From positions 1-49,061 of the forward strand of contig VXWI01000016.1 of NCBI GenBank assembly GCA_009835985.1: a stretch of DNA of 49,061 nucleotides, in the 5' to 3' direction. Shown here one piece after another: positions 17,373-24,981 of this stretch (its first letter is position 1; each line of letters begins with the position of its first letter). This stretch comes from Acidobacteriota bacterium. GTDB lineage: Bacteria; Acidobacteriota; Vicinamibacteria; Marinacidobacterales; Marinacidobacteraceae. The translations under genes were made by a program, and so were the position numbers. The notes below the pieces were generated by a model. It saw nothing but the letters and a program-made list of their open reading frames with translations. It made no database searches and was not told the DNA's origin.

Positions 17373-17646
17373 CGCCGGCGCGAAGAAACTCCGGATGGGG
17401 AAACCGGGTTTCCCCGATGGCCCAGAGGCAATCCTGCATGTCCCCGATGAGTTCTACTGCCAAACCCATCTTGCAACGGAGTTCCTCGTCTTCCGGCCGG
17501 AAGTAGATCTCCACCACCAGGACGGGGTCGCCATCGTGATCCAGCTCGGGCCGGAGCCGGATGGCGGGGAAGTCGGTCTTCGGGTACCGGGCGCGAACCA
17601 CCCGCACCACGACATCCTCCAGTTCCCGGCGCCGTTCCTCGGTCAT
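17359..17646 (-). CDS. Small partner protein of the HEPN-type module
   Basis: The 95-residue protein starts at ATG 17646 behind GGAGAAGG. It reads as an alpha-beta protein: a charged N-terminal helix (TEERRRELEDVVVRVVRARY), then RLRPELDHDGDPVLVVEIYF and a short C-terminal helix region. Its end overlaps the start of the HEPN-type gene by 14 bp, so the two are translationally linked. The order of a small gene followed by an overlapping HEPN gene resembles two-gene toxin-antitoxin-like modules. No known antitoxin fold is recognised, so the role is unproven. This gene appears intact although its partner is broken. Confidence 0.6.
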   Translation of the reverse strand: MTEERRRELEDVVVRVVRARYPKTDFPAIRLRPELDHDGDPVLVVEIYFRPEDEELRCKMGLAVELIGDMQDCLWAIGETRFPHPEFLRAGDARD

Positions 17647-17709
17647 CGGGTGGCCTTCTCCATCAACGCTCCGGCAGCTTAGCAGTCCGAAACGGACGCC
17701 CCGCGGATC

Positions 17710-18798
17710 TCAGCGCACGTCTTGTCCCGGGTCCGCGCCGCCGCCCGGCTGGTGCAGATAACCGCTCCGCGCCCGGACGCTCGCCCCGTCCCGGTTCACC
17801 GTCACTTCCAGGCTGCGCCAGCCCGCCGGTTCGTCCGGGTCGGGCGCGAAGGCGAGCAGGTAACGCGCCCGCAACTCCTCCAGGATCTCCCCGTAGGCGG
17901 CGAGCAGCCGCTCCTCGTCACGGCTCTGGACCAGCCGGCCGCCGCTGAGTTCGGCGACGTGCCGCAGCAACTGGAGTTCCGACGGCGCCCGCATGCCGGC
18001 GCGCGGCCGGATGGTGCGGCGGGGTCCGTCGAGCAGCGCGACGAGCTCGTCGGGTGCGATCCCGCCGTTCATGCGCCGGATGCCGATGCGGCGGCGGCGT
18101 GCGACCGACGGGGGGACGTAGTCGTTGTTCCGATACCGGTACCGCCGGCGGGTGGTGCCTCGGGCGTCCGGTGGAATCACCGTGTAGAGCACCGCTTCGC
18201 TCCCCAGGAGCGCAGGCTCCACGAAGGCCTCGGGGGTCCAGCTCATCGTGTCGTCGCCGTCGGTGAAGACGATGACGACGGCCCGTCCGGGTTCCTCCCC
18301 GGCAAGCGCGGTGGAAAGCAGCAGCGAGTCCCAGAGCGCCGTGCCGCCGATGACGCCCTCTTCGGGGAACGGGTTCGGCGGCAGCTGCGAGCAGCCGGCG
18401 AAGTCGTGCGTCAATACGGGCTGCGACGAGAAGATCATCACCGCGCAGCGGTCGTTTTCCGACAGTTGGCCGGAGAACTGCCGGGCCGCCGCCGCGAGGC
18501 GCTGTCGCCGATCCCGGGTCACGCTCTCGCTCAGGTCCATGACGAAGAGCACCGAGACCGGCAGATCCTCGAGCGGGACGAGCCGGATGTCCCGCCGGAC
18601 GCCCCCGTCGAGCAGCACGAAGTCCGCGGCGGTCAGGCCCGCGAGCGGGCGGTTCCGCTCGGTGACCACCACGTCCACCAGTACCTCTTCCACGGTGACC
18701 CGGAAACGGACCTGACCGGACTCGCCGGAGGCGGTTGCCGCGAGGAGGCACAGGCTGCCGGTGAGCACCAGGCGCCGCGTGGTTCGGTGCATCCTCAT
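17710..18798 (-). CDS. VWFA-related (acidobacterial type) exported protein
   Basis: A 362-residue protein with a signal peptide (RRLVLTGSLCLLAATASG), an N-terminal strand region (FRVTVEEVLVDVVVTERNRPLAGLTAADFVLLDGG), and a von Willebrand A domain. Its metal site is visible as FVMDLSESVTRD and FTDGDD. The layout (VDVVVTxxxxxxxxGLTAxDFxLxDxG followed by VWA) is that of VWFA-related proteins very common in Acidobacteriota. The ATG at 18798 overlaps the TGA of the upstream TPR gene as ATGA, so they form a coupled pair. The role is probably adhesion or complex assembly outside the inner membrane. The ligand is unknown. Confidence 0.88.
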   Translation of the reverse strand: MRMHRTTRRLVLTGSLCLLAATASGESGQVRFRVTVEEVLVDVVVTERNRPLAGLTAADFVLLDGGVRRDIRLVPLEDLPVSVLFVMDLSESVTRDRRQRLAAAARQFSGQLSENDRCAVMIFSSQPVLTHDFAGCSQLPPNPFPEEGVIGGTALWDSLLLSTALAGEEPGRAVVIVFTDGDDTMSWTPEAFVEPALLGSEAVLYTVIPPDARGTTRRRYRYRNNDYVPPSVARRRRIGIRRMNGGIAPDELVALLDGPRRTIRPRAGMRAPSELQLLRHVAELSGGRLVQSRDEERLLAAYGEILEELRARYLLAFAPDPDEPAGWRSLEVTVNRDGASVRARSGYLHQPGGGADPGQDVR

Positions 18799-19790
18799 TG
18801 CTCCGGCTGCAGGGCCAGGCCGCGGAGCTGGTCGAGTCGTCCGGTCTCGTCGGCAAGCGCCTGGACGAGGAAGTACCACCAGGTGTCCTGGCCGCTGGTC
18901 CCGGAGAGGAAACTGCGGACTGCGTCGGCGGCGCGCCGGCCGTCTCCCCGGGTCTGGCGGGCCGCGGCGAGTCCCGCGGCGGCGGACAGGGAGCCGACGT
19001 GGATCGCCTGGGCCGCTTCGAAGGCGGCTTCCGCCTCCACCACCTGATCGAGCCAGAGCAGCGTCTCGCCGCGCAGCAGCAGCGAAACGAAGCGATGCCG
19101 GGCGCCCAGGTCGTTGCCGGCGTCGTCGAGACGCCGGAGCGCTTCTTCCGGGTTGCCCTCCCGCAGCGTCAGGTGGGCCAGTCGGAGACGGAGTTCCGCC
19201 GGGTCGCCTTCGCCCGCGTCCAGGAGGTTCTGGTAGCTCTCCTGGGCCTGATCGAGGAACCGCTCGTCGTGGATGCCCCAACCGATGAACTCGGCGAGGC
19301 GCGCCAGGTTGATGCGCACCGGCAGGTGGTCCGGAACCTCCTGTTGGAGGATTCGCCCTATCCGGACTGCGGCGTCGAGCCGGCCCTGGTCCACGTAGAT
19401 TCCGAGAAGGCCCAGATGCGCGTCGCGCATCCAGACGTCGCGCCGCGCGCCGCCGACCCGGTTCAGGAAATCACGGGCGATCTCCTCGTTCCTCTCGGGC
19501 TCCATTTCCGCCGCCCAGGCGAGGTCGAGGTGGATCATCGCGGCGGCAAGGAGGTCGAGCTCGACCCCCGGCGCGCCGCCCGGGAGCCCGCGGACGAACT
19601 CCTGGGCCTGGTCCCGCAACCGGTCGAAGGGGAGCGCCATGCTGGCGCGCAGCGCCGTGGCGAAATCGCCGCTCCGGTAGACCGCGAGCCGGGAGGCGTA
19701 GGCGTCGAGGTTGCGCGCTTGCGCGTCCGCTGCGGTGGGCACCAGGCATGTGAGGGCCGCGATGGCCGCAAGCCTCCCGAGTTTCCGCAT
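18795..19790 (-). CDS. Exported TPR-like repeat protein
   Basis: The 331-residue protein starts at ATG 19790 with GGCGGAG upstream and has a signal peptide ending TAADA. The rest is helical with TPR-like pairs (IGRILQQEVPDHLPVRINLARLAEFIG, AELRLRLAHLTLREGNPEEALRRL, AEAAFEAAQAIHVGSLSAAAGLAA). No catalytic motif is seen. It is cotranscribed with the VWFA-related gene, whose start overlaps its stop. An unbroken frame reaches further upstream on the minus strand, but it opposes the next gene and has no ribosome site, so I trimmed it. Confidence 0.75.
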   Translation of the reverse strand: MRKLGRLAAIAALTCLVPTAADAQARNLDAYASRLAVYRSGDFATALRASMALPFDRLRDQAQEFVRGLPGGAPGVELDLLAAAMIHLDLAWAAEMEPERNEEIARDFLNRVGGARRDVWMRDAHLGLLGIYVDQGRLDAAVRIGRILQQEVPDHLPVRINLARLAEFIGWGIHDERFLDQAQESYQNLLDAGEGDPAELRLRLAHLTLREGNPEEALRRLDDAGNDLGARHRFVSLLLRGETLLWLDQVVEAEAAFEAAQAIHVGSLSAAAGLAAARQTRGDGRRAADAVRSFLSGTSGQDTWWYFLVQALADETGRLDQLRGLALQPEQ

Positions 19791-19968
19791 TCGGTCTCCG
19801 CCTCTTCGCAAGCAAGGACGGAGCCATTCTCGCACCCGCATTCGGCCCGGTACCACCGCGCCCCCGACCGCCCGGAGACATAGACTGACCGCCTCCGAGC
19901 GGGCTGACGAGCCAGGCAACGGACCGGCTCGGCGACCCAACCGGCGGTGGCCGAACGGGAGGTACTCG

Positions 19969-20613
19969 ATGAGCGAAGACACCAGGGTTGCCGTAGGCGG
20001 CTTCGGTCTGCGCTGGACCGTTCTCTGCGGGCTCGGCCTGGCGGGCGGGCTGGCCGTCGGCCTGGGCCTGGCCGCGCCGGTCGAGGCGGTCGTGGGCATG
20101 ATGTTGGTGACGCCCGTCACCCTGGCGCTGGCCGGATCGATGTTCGGCGGCGCCCAGTGGCTGGCCCTGGGAAGGAGCCCGCGGTTCGCTGCGTCATGGG
20201 TCGGGACCTCGGGCCTCGGGCTGGGTGTCGGCATGACCGTCGGCATCGTGCTGGTCGAGACGCTCGGCCAGGCGTTGACCGGCGAGCCGGTGCGCCTCGC
20301 GGCGCTCGGCATGCTCGGCCGACTCGGCGGGTTGACGTTCGTCGGGGCGTTCGCCGGCCTGGGGCTGGGCGCGGCGCAGTGGCTGGCGCTCCGCGCCGCG
20401 GCGCCGGTGGCCCGGCGGTGGGTCGTCTGGTGCGTCGCCGGATTCGGCGCCGGACTGCCCGCCGGCAGCCTGGCCGCGGAGCTCGTGGGGGGACTCCAGA
20501 GCCCGGTCGGCTTCGCCGCATTCCTGGGAGTCGCCGGATTGACACTGGGGGTGTTCACGGCCAGGGGCGGGGCGGCGATTGCCGCCGGACTCACGCCTCG
20601 ACGCGCGGACTGA
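19969..20613 (+). CDS. Gly/Ala-rich multi-pass membrane protein
   Basis: A 214-residue protein with GGGAGG at the right distance before ATG 19969. It has about six hydrophobic segments in two similar halves. GLRWTVLCGLGLAGGLAVGLGLAA ... FGGAQWLALG is echoed by RLGGLTFVGAFAGLGLGAAQWLALR, so an internal duplication is likely. The AQWLAL phrase in each half is a feature of small bacterial membrane proteins of unknown function. No transport or catalytic signature is visible. Confidence 0.7.
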   Translation: MSEDTRVAVGGFGLRWTVLCGLGLAGGLAVGLGLAAPVEAVVGMMLVTPVTLALAGSMFGGAQWLALGRSPRFAASWVGTSGLGLGVGMTVGIVLVETLGQALTGEPVRLAALGMLGRLGGLTFVGAFAGLGLGAAQWLALRAAAPVARRWVVWCVAGFGAGLPAGSLAAELVGGLQSPVGFAAFLGVAGLTLGVFTARGGAAIAAGLTPRRAD

Positions 20614-20718
20614 ACCGGCGGCGAGGTTCCCGACTGGCGGTTGTACCATCGCGTGCTTTCCCGGATTGAACCCCGATGCGCCTCGGGGTATTTCGCGGCC
20701 CGGGACCCAGGAGGCCAC

Positions 20719-22011
20719 ATGTCCCTTGAACATCGTCCCTTTCGAGTGGCCGGCCGCGTGCTGGCCGTGCTGGTCGCCACCCTTGCCGCCGGCTGCGGCG
20801 GCGGCGCCGAAGAGCCGGCCCCGATGACCGAGGAGGAGCGGATCGAGGCCGAGGCGCGCCGCATCCACGACGCGGTGATGACCCTCTGCACCCACATCGA
20901 CATCCCCTTCAACTACGCGACCGAGGAGGTGGACCCCGGGAACGTCAACGAGCAGTACCAGGTGGACTACCCGCGGATGCAGGAGGGCGGCCTCGACGCG
21001 GGGTTCTTCGTCGTCTACAACGGCCAGGGCGAGCGGACCCCCGAGGGCTACGAGGCGGCCAGGGAAGGCGCGATGACCAAGTTCGACGCCATCCACCGCG
21101 CCACCTCGACGCATTCGGACGTCATCGAGCTCGCCTACAGCGCGGACGACGCCGAGCGCATCCACGCCGAGGGGAAGCTGGTCGCCATGATCGGCGTCGA
21201 GAACGGCTACCCGATCGGCAGGGACCTGTCGCTGCTGGAGACGTACCACGAGCTCGGCGCCCGCTACCTCGGCCTCGTCCATAACGGACACAACGACCTC
21301 GCCGATTCCTGCAATCCGCGGGAGGACCTCGGGGACGGCGAGGCGGAGCACGGGGGGCTCAGCGATTTCGGCCGGGAAGCGATCGCCGAGCTGAACCGTC
21401 TCGGCATGCTGGTGGACGTCTCGCACATCTCGCGGGACGCCATGCTGCAGGCGGCCGAGGTGTCCGCCGCCCCGATCATCGCCTCGCACTCGAGCGCCAC
21501 GGCGCTCGCCGACGTGTCCCGGAACATGGACGACGAGCAGCTCCGCGCGCTGGCCGCGAACGGCGGCGTGATGCAGACGGTGGCGCTCCGCAGCTTCGTG
21601 AAGACCGACCCGCCCGAGAAGACCGCGGCCATCGACGGCGCCATGGCAGAGTTCGGGGTCTCTTCCTTCGGCGAGATCCGCAACCTGAGCGAGGAGGACC
21701 AGGCGGGGCTGCGGGCCCGGCTCACGGACATCAGCGCCGAGTTCCCGGTCACCGTGGCGGACTTCGTGGACCACATCGACCACGCGATCGAGGTGATGGG
21801 GATCGACCACGTCGGCATCTCGTCGGACTTCGACGGCGGCGGCGGCGTGGACGGCTGGGACGACGCGTCCGAGACCTTCAGCGTCACGCTGGAGCTGGTC
21901 CGGCGCGGGTACTCCGAGGACCAGATCGCCCAGCTCTGGAGCGGGAACACCCTGAGGATCCTCCGGGAGGCCGAGCGGGTGGCGGCGGAGATGCAGGCCG
22001 AGGGTGAGTGA
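20719..22011 (+). CDS. Membrane dipeptidase (M19 family) lipoprotein
   Basis: The 430-residue protein starts at ATG 20719 with a full AGGAGG and has a lipoprotein leader (AVLVATLAAGC). Renal-dipeptidase signatures are present in order: THID (first zinc ligands, in a variant context), MIGVENG with the bridging Glu, YLGLVHNGHNDLADS, VDVSHISRDAML, IASHSSATAL and DHVGISSDFDG. These di-zinc enzymes cleave dipeptides, often with a D-residue at the C-terminal side. It sits near a D-aminoacylase-like gene, suggesting scavenging of D-amino-acid compounds. The next gene starts within its last codons. Confidence 0.9.
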   Translation: MSLEHRPFRVAGRVLAVLVATLAAGCGGGAEEPAPMTEEERIEAEARRIHDAVMTLCTHIDIPFNYATEEVDPGNVNEQYQVDYPRMQEGGLDAGFFVVYNGQGERTPEGYEAAREGAMTKFDAIHRATSTHSDVIELAYSADDAERIHAEGKLVAMIGVENGYPIGRDLSLLETYHELGARYLGLVHNGHNDLADSCNPREDLGDGEAEHGGLSDFGREAIAELNRLGMLVDVSHISRDAMLQAAEVSAAPIIASHSSATALADVSRNMDDEQLRALAANGGVMQTVALRSFVKTDPPEKTAAIDGAMAEFGVSSFGEIRNLSEEDQAGLRARLTDISAEFPVTVADFVDHIDHAIEVMGIDHVGISSDFDGGGGVDGWDDASETFSVTLELVRRGYSEDQIAQLWSGNTLRILREAERVAAEMQAEGE

Positions 22012-23182
22012 TCGGAGCGCCGGCCTCCGGCCGGCATCGCCCGCCAGCGGCGGGCGAAACCGCGACCGGTTCCCCGCCCGTGGTGCACCCCGTTCGACCC
22101 AGGCGCCGTCGGAGTTCAATCAGGAACTCCGCGCCTACGAGCAGGTCGCGAAGCTGCAGCGCTACCGGCTCGCGGAGGGCGCCGAGGAGGAGTTCGACGA
22201 GGACTTCGTCCTGAGGCCCTGCGATCTCTCGCTTCTGGACTCGCCGGACGCCGCGGACCGCGAACGGTTCAGCCGGGACCTCGGCGAATCGCTCGAGGAC
22301 ACCGGGTTCGCGATCCTCACCGGCCACGGGGTGGACCCGGCGCTCTACGCCGAGGCCCACCGGCGCACGCGGGAGTTCTTCGAGTGCCACCCGCTCGAGG
22401 TGAAGGCGCGCTACCGGGCGCGACGCCAGGGGTCGGTGAACCAGGGCTACTTCCCGATGCGCGAGACCACGGTGATCCACCCGGACCTCGTGGAGGGCTG
22501 GGTCTTCTGCCGCCGGGCGTTTGACCTCGGGCAGGACCCGGGCTGGGAGGAAGCCGACTTCTGGCCCTCACCGGGCTGGGAGGCCTTCTTCCGGCAGTTG
22601 GTGCTCGCCCACGAGCGGCTGATCCACCCGATCATGCGGTCGATCCTCTCCTACCTGGGCGAAGCCCCCGGGCTCTTCGACGACCGGCTCACTGCGACGA
22701 ACTTCGGCTTCCGGCTCAACTACTACCCGCCGATGACCGAGGTCCCCGAAGGGACGACGGGAAGGATGCTCGGCCACGAGGACGTGGACCTCTTCACCAT
22801 CCTCCCCGCCGCCGAGACCGAGGGGCTCCAGCTCCTCCACCGGAAGACCATGAAGTGGGTGCGGGTCGCGGCGCCGCCGGGCGCGATCGTGTTGAACACC
22901 GGCGACTACATGCAGCGGATCACCAACAACCGGCTGCCGTCCACCACCCACCGGGTGAGCGCGCCGCGCGATCCCGCCGCCCGGGCGCGGCCCCGGACCT
23001 CCTTCCCGATGGCGGTCTACGTCTGGGAGGACGAGGTCCTCGAGGTGCTGCCGAACCAGGGCGCGCCGCTCTACCCGCCGGTCCGCGCCGAGGACTTCCA
23101 CACCCGCATCACGAGCAAGTACTACGGCGACAGCTACCACTCCACGGGTGAGGAGGGCGCCGTCGAGCGCCGGGTGCGGTAA
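22004..23182 (+). CDS. 2-oxoglutarate/Fe(II) oxygenase, isopenicillin-N-synthase-like
   Basis: The protein has up to 392 residues. The IPNS-like fold is clear. N-terminal RFSRDLGESLEDTGFAILTGHGV leads to an iron site seen as GHEDVDLFTIL (H-x-D) and STTHRVSAP (distal His with the R-x-S 2OG contact). ITNNRLPSTTHR is typical. Real homology begins near position 22130. Upstream the frame stays open through a two-hairpin element to a GTG at 22004 inside the dipeptidase stop region, with GAGGCCGAGGG before it. No other normal start codon lies between. The N terminus may thus be element-encoded (RSAGLRPAS), or an unusual start is used. The substrate is unknown. Confidence 0.8.
   Translation: MSDRSAGLRPASPASGGRNRDRFPARGAPRSTQAPSEFNQELRAYEQVAKLQRYRLAEGAEEEFDEDFVLRPCDLSLLDSPDAADRERFSRDLGESLEDTGFAILTGHGVDPALYAEAHRRTREFFECHPLEVKARYRARRQGSVNQGYFPMRETTVIHPDLVEGWVFCRRAFDLGQDPGWEEADFWPSPGWEAFFRQLVLAHERLIHPIMRSILSYLGEAPGLFDDRLTATNFGFRLNYYPPMTEVPEGTTGRMLGHEDVDLFTILPAAETEGLQLLHRKTMKWVRVAAPPGAIVLNTGDYMQRITNNRLPSTTHRVSAPRDPAARARPRTSFPMAVYVWEDEVLEVLPNQGAPLYPPVRAEDFHTRITSKYYGDSYHSTGEEGAVERRVR
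22013..22060 (+). repeat. Two-hairpin dispersed element, copy A3, inside a gene start
   Basis: Hairpin 1 is GCCGGCC-TCC-GGCCGGC. Hairpin 2 is CGCCCGCC-AGC-GGCGGGCG, then AAAC. It begins 2 bp behind the M19 dipeptidase stop and lies within the only plausible N-terminal reading of the oxygenase gene, without adding a stop codon. Confidence 0.88.
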
Positions 23183-23186
23183 CGAG

Positions 23187-23220
23187 GGGAGCGCCGGCGT
23201 TCCTGGCCGGCGGCGCCGGG
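23187..23220 (+). repeat. Degenerate two-hairpin element, copy A4
   Basis: It keeps GGAGCGCCGGC and a matching GCCGGC arm but has a changed loop (GTTCCTG) and only a short second palindrome (CGGCGCCG). It lies 5 bp behind the oxygenase stop and just before the end of the convergent beta-barrel gene. Confidence 0.55.
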
Positions 23221-23227
23221 GCGGCGG

Positions 23228-24589
23228 TCAGAAACGCCGTCGACGGAACCGGTTGTTCACCACGTTGTTGAAGATGGACCCGAAGCGGAACTCGAAACCG
23301 ACCTCCACGCCGTAGTCGAACTCGGTCGCCCGCGCCTGGAGCCGCAGCAGCGCCTCCTCGTCGGTCGCTTCCTCCGCGGCCAGGTAGATCTGGTCGTTGA
23401 CCGAGGAGATGTTCCCGGACACCTCGAGCGACAGACCCCGGAAGATCCGGAACTCGAGATCTCCGCCGAGGCGGATCAGGCGCTGGCTGAAATCGTGCAG
23501 GAAGTGCGATCCGCTGACGTTGACGGAGGCGTTGCCCCAGGGTTGGCGCTGGCTGAACCGCACGTCCAGAGCCTGTTCCCAGCGTGTTTCCTCGGTCTCG
23601 CCGTAGATCGTGGTCTCGTAGTAGTCGCGGTACGCGGGACCGACCGAGTAGTGGAAGATGAAGCTGCGGCGGGTCGCCTCCTCGTAGGGGAAGATGCTGT
23701 ATTCCAGCGCGGGCGCCACTTCGATCCGGAATTCCTGGTTGTAGGTCAGGTTCCGGCTCGTATTGGTGTCGAGCCCGACCGACCAGTGATCGAGGAGGGA
23801 ATACACGACCCGGGTGTCCAGGCTCCAGCCGGTTCGCGTGTCGGTGAAGGTTCCGTCCGAGAGGTCGATCGAGAAGTGGTCGTTCTCGATGTCTCCCCAG
23901 AACCGGACCCGCCAGTCGGGGGTCACCCGCGAGGCGGAAAACCCGCCTTCCAGACTGGTGCGCCGCTCGGTGGTCTCGCCGTCAATCCCCACCTCTCCGT
24001 CGATGCGGAAGACCCACAGGTTCCAGGGATCGTCCACCTCGTCCCGGGCGACCACCCCGCGCGCGACCGCCGCCTCCTCCCGGTCGATCGGATTGAGGAC
24101 GACGAGGCTCCGGTATCCGGCGTCGTCCGCGAAGGTGGCGAGCCCGAGGCCCATGGTGTGGACGATCCCGTCCAGCGTCTCCCGGTCGGTGTCGGTGGGC
24201 GACGAACGGTAGGCGTGCTCGCCGTCATAGCTCTCGTGCTCCCCGACCCCCAGGAAATGAAAGACGTACTCCCGCCCGTCGGCGCCCGTCCGCTGGCTGG
24301 TCATGATCAGGTGGACGTTCGCGTCCTCCTTGTCGTTGACCCAGTTCACCCAGGTGATCTCGGTGCGGTAGTAGCGGGAGTCGCACCGGGGCCCGGAGCA
24401 GTCGAAGAACACGTTGGGCCGTCCGTTCCCGTTCTGGGCGGCGGCGGGGGGTGTGGCGCCGATCGTCGCGGCTGCGAACGCGACCACGCCGAGCGCCCGG
24501 CCGGACCCGCTCAAGCGCCGCTGCGGGCGGCGCCGCCGGTCGGGCTCCGGCGCACCCTCCCGGGCGGGGTGGCGCGCGCGACTACCCAT
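23228..24589 (-). CDS. Predicted outer-membrane beta-barrel protein of unknown function
   Basis: The 453-residue protein has a long Arg-rich N terminus before a hydrophobic leader (ALGVVAFAAATIGATPPAAAQ). The body is dominated by alternating aromatic/polar strands, and the C terminus is basic (NNVVNNRFRRRRF) and ends in Phe. One disulfide-capable pair lies early (DCSGPRC). A truer start may lie downstream of ATG 24589, but no in-frame ATG stands before the hydrophobic leader. The family resembles hypothetical barrel proteins of Bacteroidota and Acidobacteriota. The function is unknown. Confidence 0.65.
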   Translation of the reverse strand: MGSRARHPAREGAPEPDRRRRPQRRLSGSGRALGVVAFAAATIGATPPAAAQNGNGRPNVFFDCSGPRCDSRYYRTEITWVNWVNDKEDANVHLIMTSQRTGADGREYVFHFLGVGEHESYDGEHAYRSSPTDTDRETLDGIVHTMGLGLATFADDAGYRSLVVLNPIDREEAAVARGVVARDEVDDPWNLWVFRIDGEVGIDGETTERRTSLEGGFSASRVTPDWRVRFWGDIENDHFSIDLSDGTFTDTRTGWSLDTRVVYSLLDHWSVGLDTNTSRNLTYNQEFRIEVAPALEYSIFPYEEATRRSFIFHYSVGPAYRDYYETTIYGETEETRWEQALDVRFSQRQPWGNASVNVSGSHFLHDFSQRLIRLGGDLEFRIFRGLSLEVSGNISSVNDQIYLAAEEATDEEALLRLQARATEFDYGVEVGFEFRFGSIFNNVVNNRFRRRRF

Positions 24590-24649
24590 GGTTCCTGGTC
24601 AACTCTCGGGAATCAGCGTCCCACCACAACCAAGGGGACGCGCCGACCC

Positions 24650-24859
24650 TCAACGTGTGGCTCGCGGGCTCTTTGCCCGCCGCGTCCCACGGTGAATCGA
24701 GCAACACGAGGGGTCAGAACCTCCCGACTCCTTCGCTGCCTCCACCCGCCGTTCGGCGATGAATTCGTCCACTTCACGCCCAGTCGGGCTTCCGTGTTTC
24801 CGGGCGAGAGCCTGAACCTTGGCCACGGCCGTTTCCAGATCGGATTCCGTGTTCGACAT
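24650..24859 (-). CDS. Small charged protein, possibly an antitoxin-like relic
   Basis: A 69-residue reading frame. The first 45 residues (ESDLETAVAKVQALARKHG ... EVDEFIAERRVEAAKE) look like a real helical protein of the small regulator or antitoxin kind. The last 20 or so (GGSDPSCCSIHRGTRRAKS) look like non-coding readthrough, so the gene may be truncated. The ribosome site (AAGGCGAG) is weak. No family is named. Confidence 0.35.
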   Translation of the reverse strand: MSNTESDLETAVAKVQALARKHGSPTGREVDEFIAERRVEAAKESGGSDPSCCSIHRGTRRAKSPRATR

Positions 24860-24981
24860 CCGGCTCGCCTTTGAGGCGGGAAGCCTACACGGCGACTTGG
24901 GTTGGTGCGCAGGCCGGCCTGAAGGTTGGCTGTCCCTCGGTCCTGATCCTCACGCGGGCGGTTGGAAGTCCTCGCCGCGAG

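Noticed and set aside
18795..20912. A 705-residue extended version of the TPR protein
   Set aside because: The extra N-terminal part is antisense to the well-supported membrane-protein gene at 19969, has no ribosome site, and would bury the signal peptide at 19790.
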